From contig OX328102.1 in NCBI GenBank assembly GCA_946811185.2, positions 63,815,416 through 63,879,415 of the forward strand: a stretch of DNA of 64,000 nucleotides, written 5' to 3'. The stretch is from Hippopus hippopus. Taxonomy: Eukaryota > Mollusca > Bivalvia > Cardiida > Cardiidae. The position numbers and the translations under genes were made by a program. The notes below the pieces were generated by a model. That model was not told where the DNA came from and ran no database searches. It saw only the letters and a program-made list of their open reading frames with translations. Numbering within the stretch: position 1 is the stretch's first letter; the number at the start of each line of letters is the position of its first letter. Shown in pieces: positions 34,379-44,984 of the stretch.

Positions 34379-34831
34379 TTCAATCCTTTACCACACAATC
34401 CTGTGTTTTTCACAACTCTGAGGATGAGGCCTTTTGAAAACATTGTTGGAAAAGGAGAAAATGCTGGTAACCAGCATTTTCTCCTTTTCCCACAATGCTT
34501 TCTACCATGTCAAAAAACTTACATTCATGTGTACAACTTTCAAATTTATCCTCTGCAGATGCTTTCAGTTCTGAAGAGTCTAAAATTTGTGGTTTTGGAA
34601 GGGTTAGCTCTTTGCCAGCTAACAAAATTCTGGAGTTGCCAAAATTGAAAGCATTTGTGGACGACAAATTAAAAGTAGTCCAAGGATGATTTCAACCTTT
34701 AAAAGAGTAGAAAACATGGTTGGAAAAGGAGAAGATGCTGTTTACTAGCATTGTCTTCATTCCCAACTATGTTTTTCAAAGGCTTCTTTCCCAGGGTTGT
34801 TAAAGCACAAGATTGTGTGGTAAAGAGTTAA
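34379..34831. mobile_element. two abutting TTAA-A MITEs
   Basis: 34379-34607 is short-long with GTTGG in the left palindrome arm only. 34604-34831 is long-short with GTTGG and CCAAC in both arms and ends TTAA 34828-34831. Confidence 0.83.
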
Positions 34832-35039
34832 TGAAATTCTGTATACCTTCCTCCCCTGAGCAGCATCAGCATTTCAATACCAGTAAAAGGAACAGAAAAA
34901 AGTTTAAACATATTTCTATGTATCACTTTCCTGTCAACAATTTTACTTGCGGTAGATCACTTCTGAAAACACTGTGGCAAAAGATGTTATTGCCAGTAAT
35001 GATTAATTCCTACTTTTTCCAGAGTTTTTCCCCCTTGTA

Positions 35040-35265
35040 TAAACTCTTTACCACACGACCAAATTTTAGACTTGTCCAAATTGGAAGCATTTGCAGACGA
35101 CAAATCACAAGCGGCTAAAATTAAGGAGTTTGTTTTTGATAGAGTAAAAAACATTGTGGGAAAAGGAGAAAATGCTAGTTACCAGCATTTTCTCTTTTTC
35201 CTTTAATGTTTTCAAAAGGCTTCTTTCGTAGGGTTGTTTAAACTCAGGATTGTCTGGTAAAGGGT
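35040..35265. mobile_element. TTAA-A MITE, long-short
   Basis: AAACTCTTTACCACACGACC start and GTCTGGTAAAGGG end; palindrome good around GTTACC. Confidence 0.85.
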
Positions 35266-35282
35266 CTATCTTTATCCCTTTA

Positions 35283-35475
35283 ATATATTACTCGAGATAT
35301 TTACTTCAAAATCAAACATAATTTTAACTATAAAAAGGGAAACCCATGCAACAGGGGAAGATAACCATCAAAGTATTTTTGACACAGTTATGCCCCTTTT
35401 TCGACTCACCATTGTCTCTGAAAACCAAATATCTGCAGCCAAGTGTTGGCACCAGCATGCAGTGCCCATGTTTAT
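35283..35475 (+). repeat. family F dispersed repeat
   Basis: GAGATATTTACTTCAAAATC, AAGGGAAACCCATGCAACAG, TTTTTGACACAGTTATGCCC, GTGTTGGCACCAGCATGC. It lies 50 bp before the repeat-18 exon. Confidence 0.8.
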
Positions 35476-35522
35476 ATAGGCTAGGCTCTTTCTAAGATGA
35501 CATTTTAACATATATTTTTCAG

Positions 35523-35678
35523 CTGGAGAGCCCAAACAGAAAGCCCAGATCGGGCGTAGCAGTGAAGTGTCCTTGAAGGTCACTGAGACAGATATTGCCA
35601 ACCTGACAGCCTCCATTTTGAGTCCCTCTGGTCATGAAGAGCCATGCATGTTGAAAAGGCTTCCAAATGGACATCTTG
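35523..35678 (+). CDS. FLN: filamin exon: first half of repeat 18
   Basis: Begins [20 protein letters not shown] and includes [19 protein letters not shown], close to vertebrate repeat 18. Residues 220-271, phase 1/1, acceptor ttttcag, donor gtaagt. The 3' tail and donor region are imperfectly duplicated about 160 bp downstream near 35836, inside the intron. Confidence 0.95.
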
Positions 35679-35687
35679 GTAAGTTGA

Positions 35688-36036
35688 TCTGTCGTCAAAC
35701 AATCTCTTATTTTAATAAGCCTGAGGAAGAAGAAAACATTGTGTGAATGTTGGAAACCAGCTTTTTCTCCTTTCCCTTCAATGTTTTCTACCCTTTCAGA
35801 GACGAATTTCAGCAGTTCCCAATTTCAACAGTTCCCAATGTACACCTTGGTTAAGTTGACCTATCACTAAGCAATCCCATGTTTTAATAGCCCCGAGTAA
35901 AAAGCATTTTCTCATTTTCCCACAAGTTTTTCTACCATCCCAGAAAAAAATCCCATCACTTTTGGCACATTTTTAATTTGTCATCTGCAATAGCTTTGAG
36001 TTTGGACAAGTCAAAAGTTTTATCATTTGGTAAAGA
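35688..36036. mobile_element. two decayed TTAA-A MITEs after repeat-18 exon
   Basis: 35688-35840 and 35862-36036 are short-long copies with deleted left palindrome arms. Each is preceded by a copy of the exon tail and donor sequence, so the unit exon-tail plus MITE looks duplicated. Confidence 0.7.
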
Positions 36037-36448
36037 GGATGAAAACGTTTCAAATCATCGTGGGAAAGGAACAAAGTGTTGGTAAGCAGCGTTTTCTTCT
36101 TTCTCACAAAGTTTATAAGTCTTGCGAGACAGCGCTATATCATTAGGTTGATATGGTGCCCGTGACAAAAAACCAAAAATTAAATAACCCATGACAAGAA
36201 TAACAAATGAGAAATAAAAGCCCAATGTGCTTATTAGACACTTAAGCACAAGGATATTTGCCTTGGCTAGTAAAAATAGTTGCATCTGAATATTTCAAAT
36301 ATGTTGCCATTGATTTGTGTTTACATGTCCCAGTTGTATGTCTAATGCACCTGTAATATGAAGATTTCCACTATTCGTAATAAGAAGTATTAACTAATGG
36401 AAATATGAATTACTAGAAAAATAGTTATTTATTGTAATATTTTTGTAG

Positions 36449-36652
36449 GAATCTCCTTCACCCCGAGAGAGACCGGTGAACATCTTGTTAATGTTTTCCG
36501 AGATGGACAGCACATTGCCAACAGCCCCTTCAGGATCACCGTGGGCGAGAGTGAACTGGGCAATGCAGGCAAGGTCAAGGTCTATGGTAAAGGACTCAAA
36601 GAAGCAATGGCCAATGAAGTGAATGAGTTTATTGTGGATACCAGAGAAGCAG
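36449..36652 (+). CDS. FLN: filamin exon: end of repeat 18, start of repeat 19
   Basis: Reads [16 protein letters not shown], then [20 protein letters not shown] closing repeat 18, then KVKVYGKGL and [11 protein letters not shown] opening repeat 19. Residues 272-339, phase 1/1, acceptor ttgtag, donor gtagga. In vertebrates repeats 18-19 form a tight pair; the match here suggests the pairing is conserved. Confidence 0.96.
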
Positions 36653-36668
36653 GTAGGAAAAATTACTT

Positions 36669-36880
36669 TTAACCCGCTGGCTGCTAAGCGCGACTCAAGG
36701 ATCTTTTGCGGACAACGTATTTCAAGATCAGGCTGCACAGAATGTACACTCTGATCTTGGATCTACACTGTCCAATATGGAGATAATTTTCTCCCAGAAA
36801 TAATTTTGAAATAACACTATTTGGGTTTTTACTAAGAGCTCAAAAGTTTCGTTTAATGAATTTAGCAGGATAAGGGTTAA
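36669..36880. mobile_element. TTAA-B hairpin MITE, subtype 1, intact ends
   Basis: TTAACCCGCTGGCTGCTAAG start and GGATAAGGGTTAA end (TTAA at both ends); core hairpin partly diverged. It starts 17 bp after the repeat-18/19 exon. Confidence 0.87.
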
Positions 36881-37231
36881 TTTTTTTATCATTGTAAGTC
36901 TCTTCAAGCTACTTTGTTGCTAAAAAATATTTTTTTTTCCTTTGTGAAGTTGCTACGTAATTTTAATCACCATATTGTCTCTCATTAATACCCCTGGGGT
37001 TGGTACATTTTTGGAAAGGGGGATTATGAACAGAGGTAAAACAAGGAGTACAATAACATTACTGTCAAGTCAAGGTTTAGATCAGTGCTGATGGCGAAGT
37101 GATTGCCATAAGAGATGCCTGTGAAGGTACAGTAGGGTTATTATGGAAAGTTGGAGATAACTATAATGTAAATAGAAGAACTTTTCTTCAAACACTGTAT
37201 AGTCTTCAGTATCGGTATGTTATGTTTCCAG

Positions 37232-37384
37232 GTTACGGAGGACTCAGTCTGTCCATTGAAGGACCCAGCAAAGCTGACATTGAATGCCATGACAACGAGG
37301 ATGGTACATGCCGTGTTACCTACAAACCTACAGAACCCGGAACCTACATTATTAACATAAAATTTGCTGATGAGCATGTCCCAG
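37232..37384 (+). CDS. FLN: filamin exon: body of repeat 19
   Basis: Contains [40 protein letters not shown] and FADEHVPG. The C-strand [12 protein letters not shown] is the groove-forming element that binds integrin-beta-type tails in vertebrate repeats 19 and 21. Residues 340-390, phase 1/1, donor gtacag. The following intron carries the mariner at 37917-39257. Confidence 0.97.
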
Positions 37385-37524
37385 GTACAGTGCACCTTTT
37401 TATTTGTGTTCAGTTTAGTTGGTCTGTAACACCGTTTTTAACATCATTTCAGTTACATTGTAGAAGCCAGTGCACTTCTGCTCTCATGGAGTTTCTTTTG
37501 TCAGTGCTTCACCAAACATTCACT

Positions 37525-37751
37525 TTAACCATTTACAACATAGTCCCAAGTTAAAACAACTTAAGGAAAGGACTTTTGAAAACATTCTTGGAAAAGAAGA
37601 AAATGCTGGTAACCAGCATTTTCTCATTTTCCCACAATGTTTTCTACCCTTTTAAACTAATATTTCCTAATTGGTGCAACATTCAGTGTGACGTGTGCAG
37701 ATGCTTTTAATTGGGACCAGTCTGAAATTTTGAATTTTGGTAAAGAGTTAA
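37525..37751. mobile_element. intact TTAA-A MITE inserted in a SINE fragment
   Basis: TTAA at 37525-37528 and 37748-37751, short-long, palindrome around GGTAACC. A minus-strand SINE fragment (37425-37524) runs up to its left end. Confidence 0.88.
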
Positions 37752-37816
37752 GGGTTCTTTTTTTCTATGGTGTACTGAATATATCTTTGTGGAGTGGCTA
37801 ATTGTTCTCATTCTAC

Positions 37817-37859
37817 ATTTTTTTTTTTTTTTTTTTTTTTTTTTTGGGGGGGGGGGGGA
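37817..37859. repeat. poly(T) then poly(G) run
   Basis: About 28 T followed by 13 G. Similar shorter runs occur at 3950-3977 (T then G) and 23626-23639 (G); copy number may be unreliable in assembly. Confidence 0.9.
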
Positions 37860-37916
37860 AATGGGGGGAAAGGGGGATTTAGTGTCTGTTGAGGGTAGGG
37901 TGTTGAAATTACGGTA

Positions 37917-39257
37917 GGAGGGCTGTTCGATATGTAATGTGTATTGTACCACAGCGCGATAACGCTTTGCACGATTTCATGGATGATGATACGTTTGAAT
38001 AGCTCTATTCAATACCTTTCCAACGGTATAAACACGAGCCTTCAGCTCCACATAGTTTTAAACTTACAGTCATTTCAATAGAGCTAGTTGTTGACCACTG
38101 TTGTAAAAATGGTTGGGAAAAGGATTAAGAATATTAAAGAAATTAGAGCTTATATAAAAGTTCGCGCAAAACTCGGGTCATGCGGTAATGCAGATTTTTA
38201 CTGAATTGGGGGAAGTTTATGGGTCTGATAAGGTATCTTATGAGACAGTTTGTAGGTGGAGAAAGAAATTTCTGACTGGCACAGAGTCCGTCAAAGATGC
38301 AGCAAAATCTGGCCGACCTGTGACTGTAACAGGCAAGGCAAATGTCTCAAAAGTCAGGGAAATAATTGAAAGTGATGGCAGATACACGATTCGTGATATT
38401 GCCAATGCTGTTGGCATATTGCTATCGCGGGTGCATTTCATTTTGAAGCGTATTTTGAAAGTACGAAAGATTTCTGCCAGATGGATACCGCATTATATTG
38501 ACAGATGACCAAAAACGGGTACGAGTACAAACCGCTAAGCACTTGCTCAAAATGTTTCCCAAATTCAATCAAAGACAATTTGCAAACATTGTTACTGGTG
38601 ATGAAACATGGGTTCACTATTTCGAACCAGTAAGAAAAATTGGAAACAAAATATGGCTAACTAAACACTGTAGAAGGCCTGTAGTTGCCAAAAGAAGCAT
38701 AAGCAAAAACAAGGTTCTGTATTGCATATTCTTCTCATGTGATGGTATAGCCGTACAAATTCCGGTGCCGAAGGACAAAAGTGTTACAGGTCGGTATTAT
38801 CGAGATGTTATTCTAAAAAAGGTCAAGAAATATTACCTTAAACGACGCCCTGTGTCAGGATTTAGGCATGTTCGTCTACTTCATGATAATGCTCCATCAC
38901 ATACATCTGAGCTTGTGAAGCAATTTTTGAAGTCGGAGAAGGTTACCGTCTTGCCACATCCACCATACTCTCCAGATCTAGCCCCATGCAACTTTTTCCT
39001 TTTTCCAAAACTTAAAAAGTTCTTATCTGGTCGTCGTTACAAGTCCCGACAAGCCCTTGGCTCAGCCATCAGTCAGTGCCTCAGAGGTCTAGCTAAATCA
39101 GCATACCGTGACGCATTTCAGGAATGGATTCAGAGATTGAAATTATGTATTTCAAACCGCGTAGAATACTTTGAAGGGATGTAATGTTCATTTCACTGTT
39201 TGAGTTGAATGCTTTTGAGATGTCGTACAATACACATTACATATCGAACAACCCTCG
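37917..39257 (+). mobile_element. mariner element with TIRs and TA duplication
   Basis: About 1341 bp, inside the intron after the repeat-19 exon. Inverted ends share GTTCGATATGTAATGTGTAT plus TTGTAC; the outer bases are GGAGGGCT at the left and, inverted, CGAGGGTT at the right. TA at 37915-37916 and 39258-39259 is the target duplication. Length and layout are typical for mariner. It has the same orientation as filamin. The transposase is broken. Confidence 0.96.
38109..39184 (+). pseudogene. mariner transposase, two frameshifts and a D-to-N active-site change
   Basis: Mariner transposases cut and paste DNA with a DD34D triad. The reading starts MVGKRIKNIKEIRAYIKVRA (38109), shifts frame in the GGG at 38175-38177, continues MQIFTELGEVYG to KVRKISARWIPH, and shifts again at the TT of 38493-38494. 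It then runs from TDDQKRVRVQTAKHLL to the stop at 39184. TGDETW (first Asp 38600-38602) and HDNAPSHTS (second Asp 38885-38887) are intact. The third position, in SPDLAPCN, is AAC (Asn) at 38990-38992 where Asp is expected, with exactly 34 residues between. Full family length, about 345 residues, but not translatable and lacking one catalytic Asp. Confidence 0.94.
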
Positions 39258-39462
39258 TATATACAAAGGACAGGACAATTGATCACTTTCTACATCTAGT
39301 GTTGTTTATCTGATGACCCCTTTTGGTAAGTCACTGCAAAGCCAAGTCTAGTGCTGGTGAAATGTAGGAAAGAAGGAATAAGTGAGTGGTTGTTATGATG
39401 TAGATGAAATACTATTAAAAGTGTTGCAAAACACCATATATACAAATTCTAATTAATAATTG

Positions 39463-39941
39463 AACCTTGCTCTGACAAAAGGGGACTTAATACATCTCCT
39501 TTATGCATCTTACCAAGCAAGTCATTATATAATTGTGGATCCATTTTGTCTGACAACCAACTAAATCATTAGGTAGACTGGTCCTTTGACATGCAGAAAA
39601 TTGACCAGTAGCAAAAAGTTTTGGCATGGGTCAGCCTGTGCATTCTGTGCAAGCTGACCTGGATTGATACTTTTTTGCAGATGCATTAACTCTTTACCAC
39701 ACAAAAAAAAATGTAGACATGTCCAGATTGAAAGAATTGCAGATGATAGTTTAAATGTGGCTAAAATGATGGAACTTGTCTTTGAAAGGGTAGAAAAACA
39801 TTGTGGGAAAAGGAGGAAATGCTTGCAAACTGCATTTTCTCATTATCCCACAATGTTTTCAAAAGGCTTCTTTATCAGGGTCATTAAACCTCGGAATTGT
39901 GTGGTAAAGGATTAAGCCTCCTTGTCACAGAACATGGCTCA
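39463..39941. mobile_element. family C TIR element split by a TTAA-A MITE
   Basis: CCTTGCTCTGACAAAAGGGG start and TCACAGAACATGGCTC end, interrupted at 39686-39915. Internal hairpin GGTCAGCCTGTGCATT with GTGCAAGCTGACC. Confidence 0.87.
39686..39915. mobile_element. TTAA-A MITE nested in family C element
   Basis: TTAACTCTTTACCACACA to GTGTGGTAAAGGATTAA, long-short. Flanks GATGCA and GCC join to the family-C terminal sequence GATGCATTAAGC seen uninterrupted at 34133, so TTAA was duplicated on insertion. Confidence 0.92.
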
Positions 39942-39974
39942 ATTATGAAGTTTGTGCCTGTATTCTATTTATAG

Positions 39975-40103
39975 GAAGTCCCTTCAAGGTGAAGGTTGGA
40001 GGTGAGGCTTCAGAAAAGATCACAGAAAGAATCATGAGACACAGAGAAGCTGCGGACATTACACATGTTGGCAGTGAATGTGAACTTAGTCTTAAAATTC
40101 CAG
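39975..40103 (+). CDS. FLN: filamin exon: end of repeat 19, start of repeat 20
   Basis: GSPFKVKVGG closes repeat 19. EKITERIMRHREAADITHVG and CELSLKIPG open repeat 20. In vertebrates this stretch forms the strand that covers the integrin-binding groove of repeat 21 and makes it force-sensitive. The basic RIMRHR segment keeps that layout. Residues 391-433, phase 1/1. Confidence 0.96.
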
Positions 40104-40335
40104 GTGGGTGAAAGACAAATGAAAACATACAAAGAATTTGTCAATGGTGTTACTCTTATCTATCTAGTAGAAAACCAAATAGGACATTTTGGGCCATGGG
40201 TAGATAGATATAAGCATGTTTTGTCATGGTATAATATTTGGTCGTTTTCTTCCCCAAAACTTCATACATTTAAATCTTCACCAAATGATAAGGTATTAAT
40301 CAGGTACCTATGAATATATACCTTTATAAGGTATT

Positions 40336-40492
40336 TAACAATGACAAACTGAACCTGGCTGAAATAATGAAATTTGCCGTTGAAGAGTAGAAAAAAGTGG
40401 TTACCACCATTTTCTCCTTTTCCAACAATGTTTTGAAAAAAGCTAAATATTCTGGGGTGTTAAAAGGGGAATGTTTGGTAAAAGCTTTGGGT
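40336..40492. mobile_element. truncated TTAA-A MITE
   Basis: Part of the long arm, palindrome centre GTGGTTACCAC, then short arm and TTTGGTAAAAG. Confidence 0.65.
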
Positions 40493-40821
40493 ACCAAACA
40501 AGAAAAGACATAGTATTAGCCTTTAGAAATTTACCTGAACTTGATAGATTGAAATGAAAAATTTTGGGCTTGAAAATGTTACACGATATAAAACAGTTTA
40601 AATGGGAGATAAGGTTGCAGGTATTGTAAAGTCTGATCTTGATCTACACTGTCTGCAAAAGCAACTAAAATAATACCTGGGGCTCTATAGGCTACAAATT
40701 TCATCGAAAATTATCCGTTTTGTTTGATAGTAGGTAATTAGCCCCATGAAGTAGCTCAGAAATGTGGTTCAACCTGAAGACTAACTATCATTGGTATCCA
40801 TTGGCTAAAGTTATTACCTCT

Positions 40822-40952
40822 TTAACCCTTTGCCTGATGATGAAATTTTAGACTGGTCCAAATTGAAAGCGTTCGCAGACAACAAATTCAGTGGTGCTCA
40901 AAAATTGAAATATGTCCCTGGAAGAAAAGAGAACATAGTTGGAAAAGGGGAA
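40822..40952. mobile_element. TTAA-A left half cut by family C
   Basis: TTAACCCTTTGCCTGATGATG start and full long arm. It stops within the palindrome at GGAAAAGGGGAAAGG, where family-C sequence begins. Confidence 0.75.
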
Positions 40953-41390
40953 AGGTCATTATATAATTATGGATCAATAAAATCCATTATGTCTAACAAC
41001 AAACTGAATTATGAGGTAGAATTGACTAAAAACAAAAAGTTTAGACCCCTGACAACCTGAGCGGAGTGAGCCAGCTTTCATGGATCAATACTTTTTGAAA
41101 ATGCATTAACCTTCCTTTTCACAGCATGGCTCTGTATATATAAGCCATGCTCTGTGAAAAGGGGGCTTAATGCATCTGCAAAAAGTATCGACCAGCAATC
41201 CGTGCAGGCTGACCTGAGGCGAAACTTTTTGTATTAGTCAATTTCCTGCTTGTTTATAGATAAATTTAGCTCGTGATTCAGTCGGTTGTTAGACAAAATG
41301 GATTTTATGGATTCATAATTATGTAATGACTTGCTTGGTATCATGCAGAAGAAATGCAGTAAGCCCCGTTTTGCCAAAGCATGGCTCATA
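40950..41390. mobile_element. two family C elements, partial then full inverted
   Basis: 40950-41131 lacks its left end. 41141-41390 is complete in the opposite orientation (GCCATGCTCTGTGAAAAGGG to CCAAAGCATGGCTC) and provides the empty TTAA site at 41166. Confidence 0.84.
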
Positions 41391-41842
41391 TATATTTTTG
41401 AGGATGAAAAGGATTTTGCTTGACTCTGATATCCTGTACTTATCTTTTGGGATCCTGATTGCTAATTTTGGAATGGTACCAAAAAGAACTTTAGAAAACC
41501 TGGTCTAAGGAGAGAATTTTTTTGTTACACTGCTTCAATATTAATTTTCATATCATAAATGTTATGACTCATTTGTGAAATCAGAAAGAAACTTTTACTT
41601 GCTACGAAAGGAAGCCTACCTTTACATTCTGGATATAAAGCAATTAAGCATACGATATATACATAACTTTTGAAAAAATGGTCTTGGAATTACTGAATAG
41701 GTGGGGAGGGTTTTGAAATATTGTCAAGGATTTTTTTTTTGAATCGCTGTCGAAGAATCTGAAAAAAAAAATGTATCTTGAACATGTACTACCTCCGGAC
41801 CTTTTGGCTCTATATAGGATGTATATAGGTAAGAAAGATTGT

Positions 41843-42124
41843 TTTCTTTTCCCAAACAACAAAATTTTAGACTTGTCTAAATTGAAAGCATTTGCAGGTG
41901 GCAAATTACATTTGTGTCAAAGAGTGAAATTTGTCTTTGAAAAGTTAGAAAAAATGTAGGAAAAGGAAAAAATTCTGGTTACCAGCATTTTCTCCTGTTG
42001 CTCCAGTTGGTTTCTCTCCTATGAAGGACAAATTTCATTATTTGATGCACATTTAAATTGTTGTCTGCAAAAGCTTTCAATTTTGACAAGTCTACGTTGT
42101 TGTTGTTGTTGTTTGGTAAAGCGT
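41843..42124. mobile_element. TTAA-A MITE with long arms on both sides
   Basis: Left: CAAACAACAAAATTTTAGAC and ATTGAAAGCATTTGCAG. Right: CTGCAAAAGCTTTCAAT and GACAAGTCTACG, then TTTGGTAAAG. Both halves are the long-arm type, so the whole 280-bp element can fold back. A GTT microsatellite sits in the right arm. Confidence 0.82.
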
Positions 42125-42211
42125 AAAGATACTATGACTGTACAGACTTTTTATCAGGATTTCTCCATTTTCTTCTAAGAGAATGCTAGAAATCTATCGT
42201 GCATTTGCCAC

Positions 42212-42438
42212 TTAACCCTTTACTATACGACAAAATTTTAGACTCGTCCAAATTGAAAGCATTTGCAGACAACAAAATTAATATGACTCAAAAATGGAAG
42301 TTTGTTTTGGGAAGGGTAGAAAACGTAGTGGGAAAAGGAGAAAATGCTGGTTACCAGCATTTTCTCCTTTCCCACGATGTTTTCAAAAGGCTCCTTCCTC
42401 AGGGTCGTGAAAACCAGGGATCATTTGGTAATGGGTTA
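42212..42438. mobile_element. intact TTAA-A MITE, long-short
   Basis: TTAACCCTTTACTATACGAC start, TTAA 42435-42438 end; palindrome nearly perfect around GGTTACC. Confidence 0.9.
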
Positions 42439-42439
42439 A

Positions 42440-43120
42440 TAGAACTCAAAATGGTTATATGAAATTAGCCAAAGTGTGATGTTTTCTATGAACAAACTGT
42501 AGCTACATAAATTAGATAGCAAACAATTGGTTTCCATATGAAAAAAAAAAAAGATAGATTTGTCACTTTTAGATATTTTTGTGCAATTATAAGACTGATA
42601 TGTTCAGAGTATGCTGTAGTATTTTATTGGTAGATATGCTTCATTGTAGATGTTTCTTTATAAAATTATTTATTATTTTATGAATCATATAATTCTATTT
42701 TTAGTATCATTCCTTATGAGAATGACAGGTTACTCTGTCACAGATATACAACCAGGTTTGTAACATCAAAAAACATGACCTTGACCCTTTACCAACCTGT
42801 TTGTTTCCATAGCAACACTATTTTAAGAAGGAAACCTTACACATCTGACGCCAATAAAAATTGTCCCATGTTTATTTTCTACATGTTTATTCATGATTAA
42901 TGTTTTTTATGCATGATTCTATATCATGATAATCATTTTTTCAATACTGGAATGGATAAATAAAGTTGGAGCAGTTTTGTGACCTTTACATCAATGTTGT
43001 ATCACTGACCTTTTGGCAGTTAGCATGTGTCCTTACTCCGTGTTGCAGCAACTCTGTGTTGTCACTATGTCCATACGGTCATGTCCGCCCGCAAAGTACT
43101 TTTACCATATTATCTTGTAC
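42440..43120. other. intron sequence, nothing recognised
   Basis: AT-rich. Contains short near-repeats around TGATTCTATATCATGATAAT but no element ends or coding signal. Confidence 0.5.
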
Positions 43121-43121
43121 G

Positions 43122-43389
43122 TGAGCCATGCTCTGGCAAAAGGGGACTTTATGCATCTCCTTGATGCATTATAACAAGCAAGTTATCACATAAATCGGGA
43201 TCCATAAAATCTATTTTGGAGGAGAACTGACTGAATCATGAGGTACACTGGTCCTTTGACATGCAGAACATTAATTTATCAATCGCAAAGTGTTGCAACC
43301 CATGTCGGCCTGTGCAGACTTCACAGGCTGACATGGATTGACATGTTTTGCAGATGCATTAAGCCCCTTTTTCATAGAGCATGGCTCAA
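43122..43389. mobile_element. family C TIR element, intact
   Basis: GTGAGCCATGCTCTGGCAAA start and its inverse TTCATAGAGCATGGCTCA end, with about 28-bp TIRs. Internal hairpin TGTCGGCCTGTGCAG with CAGGCTGACA. Confidence 0.88.
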
Positions 43390-43539
43390 ATATTGAAACA
43401 TGTTTTAGTTCAGATTTTTAACAGCATTGCTGCTGCTGAACTTAGTCCTAATTTCTTCTTTTAGAAAAGAGACATGTTTCCCCTTTCAATTGTTTGTTTG
43501 TACTCCAAAGTTTAATATTTCTGTCTATATTCTTTTAGA

Positions 43540-43670
43540 GTTCTAGACTTGTTCATCTTCAAAGCATTTGCAAATGACAAATTTATTTGGTTCAAGTAAT
43601 AAAATTCTCTTTCAAAAGGGTAGAAAACGTGGGAAGAGAAGATTAGGCTGGTCTCAACTGTGATGTAAAG
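43540..43670. mobile_element. TTAA-A long-arm fragment
   Basis: GTTCTAGACTTGTTCATC through AAAAGGGTAGAAAACGTGGG; the rest is lost. A further decayed piece lies at 44082-44200. Confidence 0.65.
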
Positions 43671-43745
43671 GTTTCTTCATTTTGGTGTTGCACTGTACTT
43701 TTTGACATAGAAAAATATTGAATGAACTTTTTGACTGCAAAAGTT

Positions 43746-43944
43746 TTAACCCTTAAGTGCCTTTCACAACTATAATTGCCATTGCAGGCAGTGTAGATCA
43801 AGATCAGACAGCACAGAAAGGTGTAGTCTGATCCTGGATATACACTGGCCAGTTTGCTGAAACACTGAACAACAGCAACTGTGAAATTGCCATTATTTGG
43901 GTCTTATTTCTAAGTTGAAAATCTGTATGGTTTATTCAACAGTG
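43746..43944. mobile_element. TTAA-B MITE, subtype 2
   Basis: TTAACCCTTAAGTGCCTTTC start; core GATCAGACAGCAC with GTGTAGTCTGATC; flank CTGAAACACTGAAC and ATTATTTGGGTCTTATTTC. Confidence 0.82.
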
Positions 43945-44264
43945 TAGAGATCAAAGGCACAGAGAAATCTGTTTATTTAAGACATTTAGGGTATTTCTCT
44001 TTCTACCAAGTCATTAGATTATTATCATTTTTCTACAATGTTTTCAAAAAGTCATCAGTTGCAGATACATCAACAGGGTATAAACTCATTACCTCTGTAT
44101 GTAACCTTTTAATGTCTTGCACCAGAGACCAATTTTCAAAACATTGTCACAAAAAGAGAAATAGCAAATTCTTGTCTTGCCACGATGTTTTCACTTGCAC
44201 TAATATCTTAAACCTTAATTCAGGATGATTATCATTACTTTACATAGATGTCAAAGTCATCTGC

Positions 44265-44466
44265 TTAACTCTTTGCCACATGATGAAGTTTGTGACTGGA
44301 CCAAGTTGAAAGCATTTGCAGACGACAAATGTGGCTGAAATGGTGGTTTCTGTATTTGAAAAGGGTAGAAAACATTGTGGGAAAAGGAGAAAATGCTGGT
44401 TAATGTTTGCAAAAGCTTTCTTCCTCAGGGTTGTTAAAACTTTGGGGCTGTGTGGTAAAGAGTTAA
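44265..44466. mobile_element. TTAA-A MITE, right palindrome arm deleted
   Basis: TTAA at both ends; long arm and left palindrome arm complete to GCTGGTTAATG, then directly short arm and GTGTGGTAAAGAGTTAA. Confidence 0.85.
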
Positions 44467-44613
44467 TGTTCTAAGGTTAAGGTCTTACAATAGAATAGAT
44501 TTATTCACCCTTATTACACTCTGTTGGTTTCAGTGAAAGTATATCTGAAGGGAAAAAAAACACACAAACAGAAAAATGGTATGTAAAACCAGTCCACATT
44601 TTGACTATTTCAG

Positions 44614-44880
44614 GCACCAGTCCATTCGACATGACAGCTTCAGTAACCAGTCCATCTGGTGTGACGGAGCTCTGTGACGTGGTCAGTCTGGATGATTGTC
44701 ACTATAGTATCAAATTTGTACCCAAGGAGATGGGTATACACACTGTCAGTGTTAAACACAAGGACATGCACATCCCTGGCAGCCCCTTCCAGTTCACTGT
44801 AGGCCCTATTGCAGGTGGTGGTGCCCACAAGGTTCATGCTGCGGGTATGGGACTAGTTAGAGGAGAGGTTGATCAACCAA
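44614..44880 (+). CDS. FLN: filamin exon: repeat 20 body and start of repeat 21
   Basis: The largest exon seen (residues 434-522). It has [31 protein letters not shown] and [13 protein letters not shown] for repeat 20, then [20 protein letters not shown] for the first strands of repeat 21. Acceptor tttcag, donor gtgagt, phase 1/1. A 4.5-kb intron full of repeats precedes it. Confidence 0.97.
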
Positions 44881-44984
44881 GTGAGTAACACTAGATCGTC
44901 TTTAGCTCTTTATTAATCAAAAGAGAAATTTTTAGACTTGTGTAAACTGACAGTTAGATAAAAGTACCACATGTTATGTTTTAA

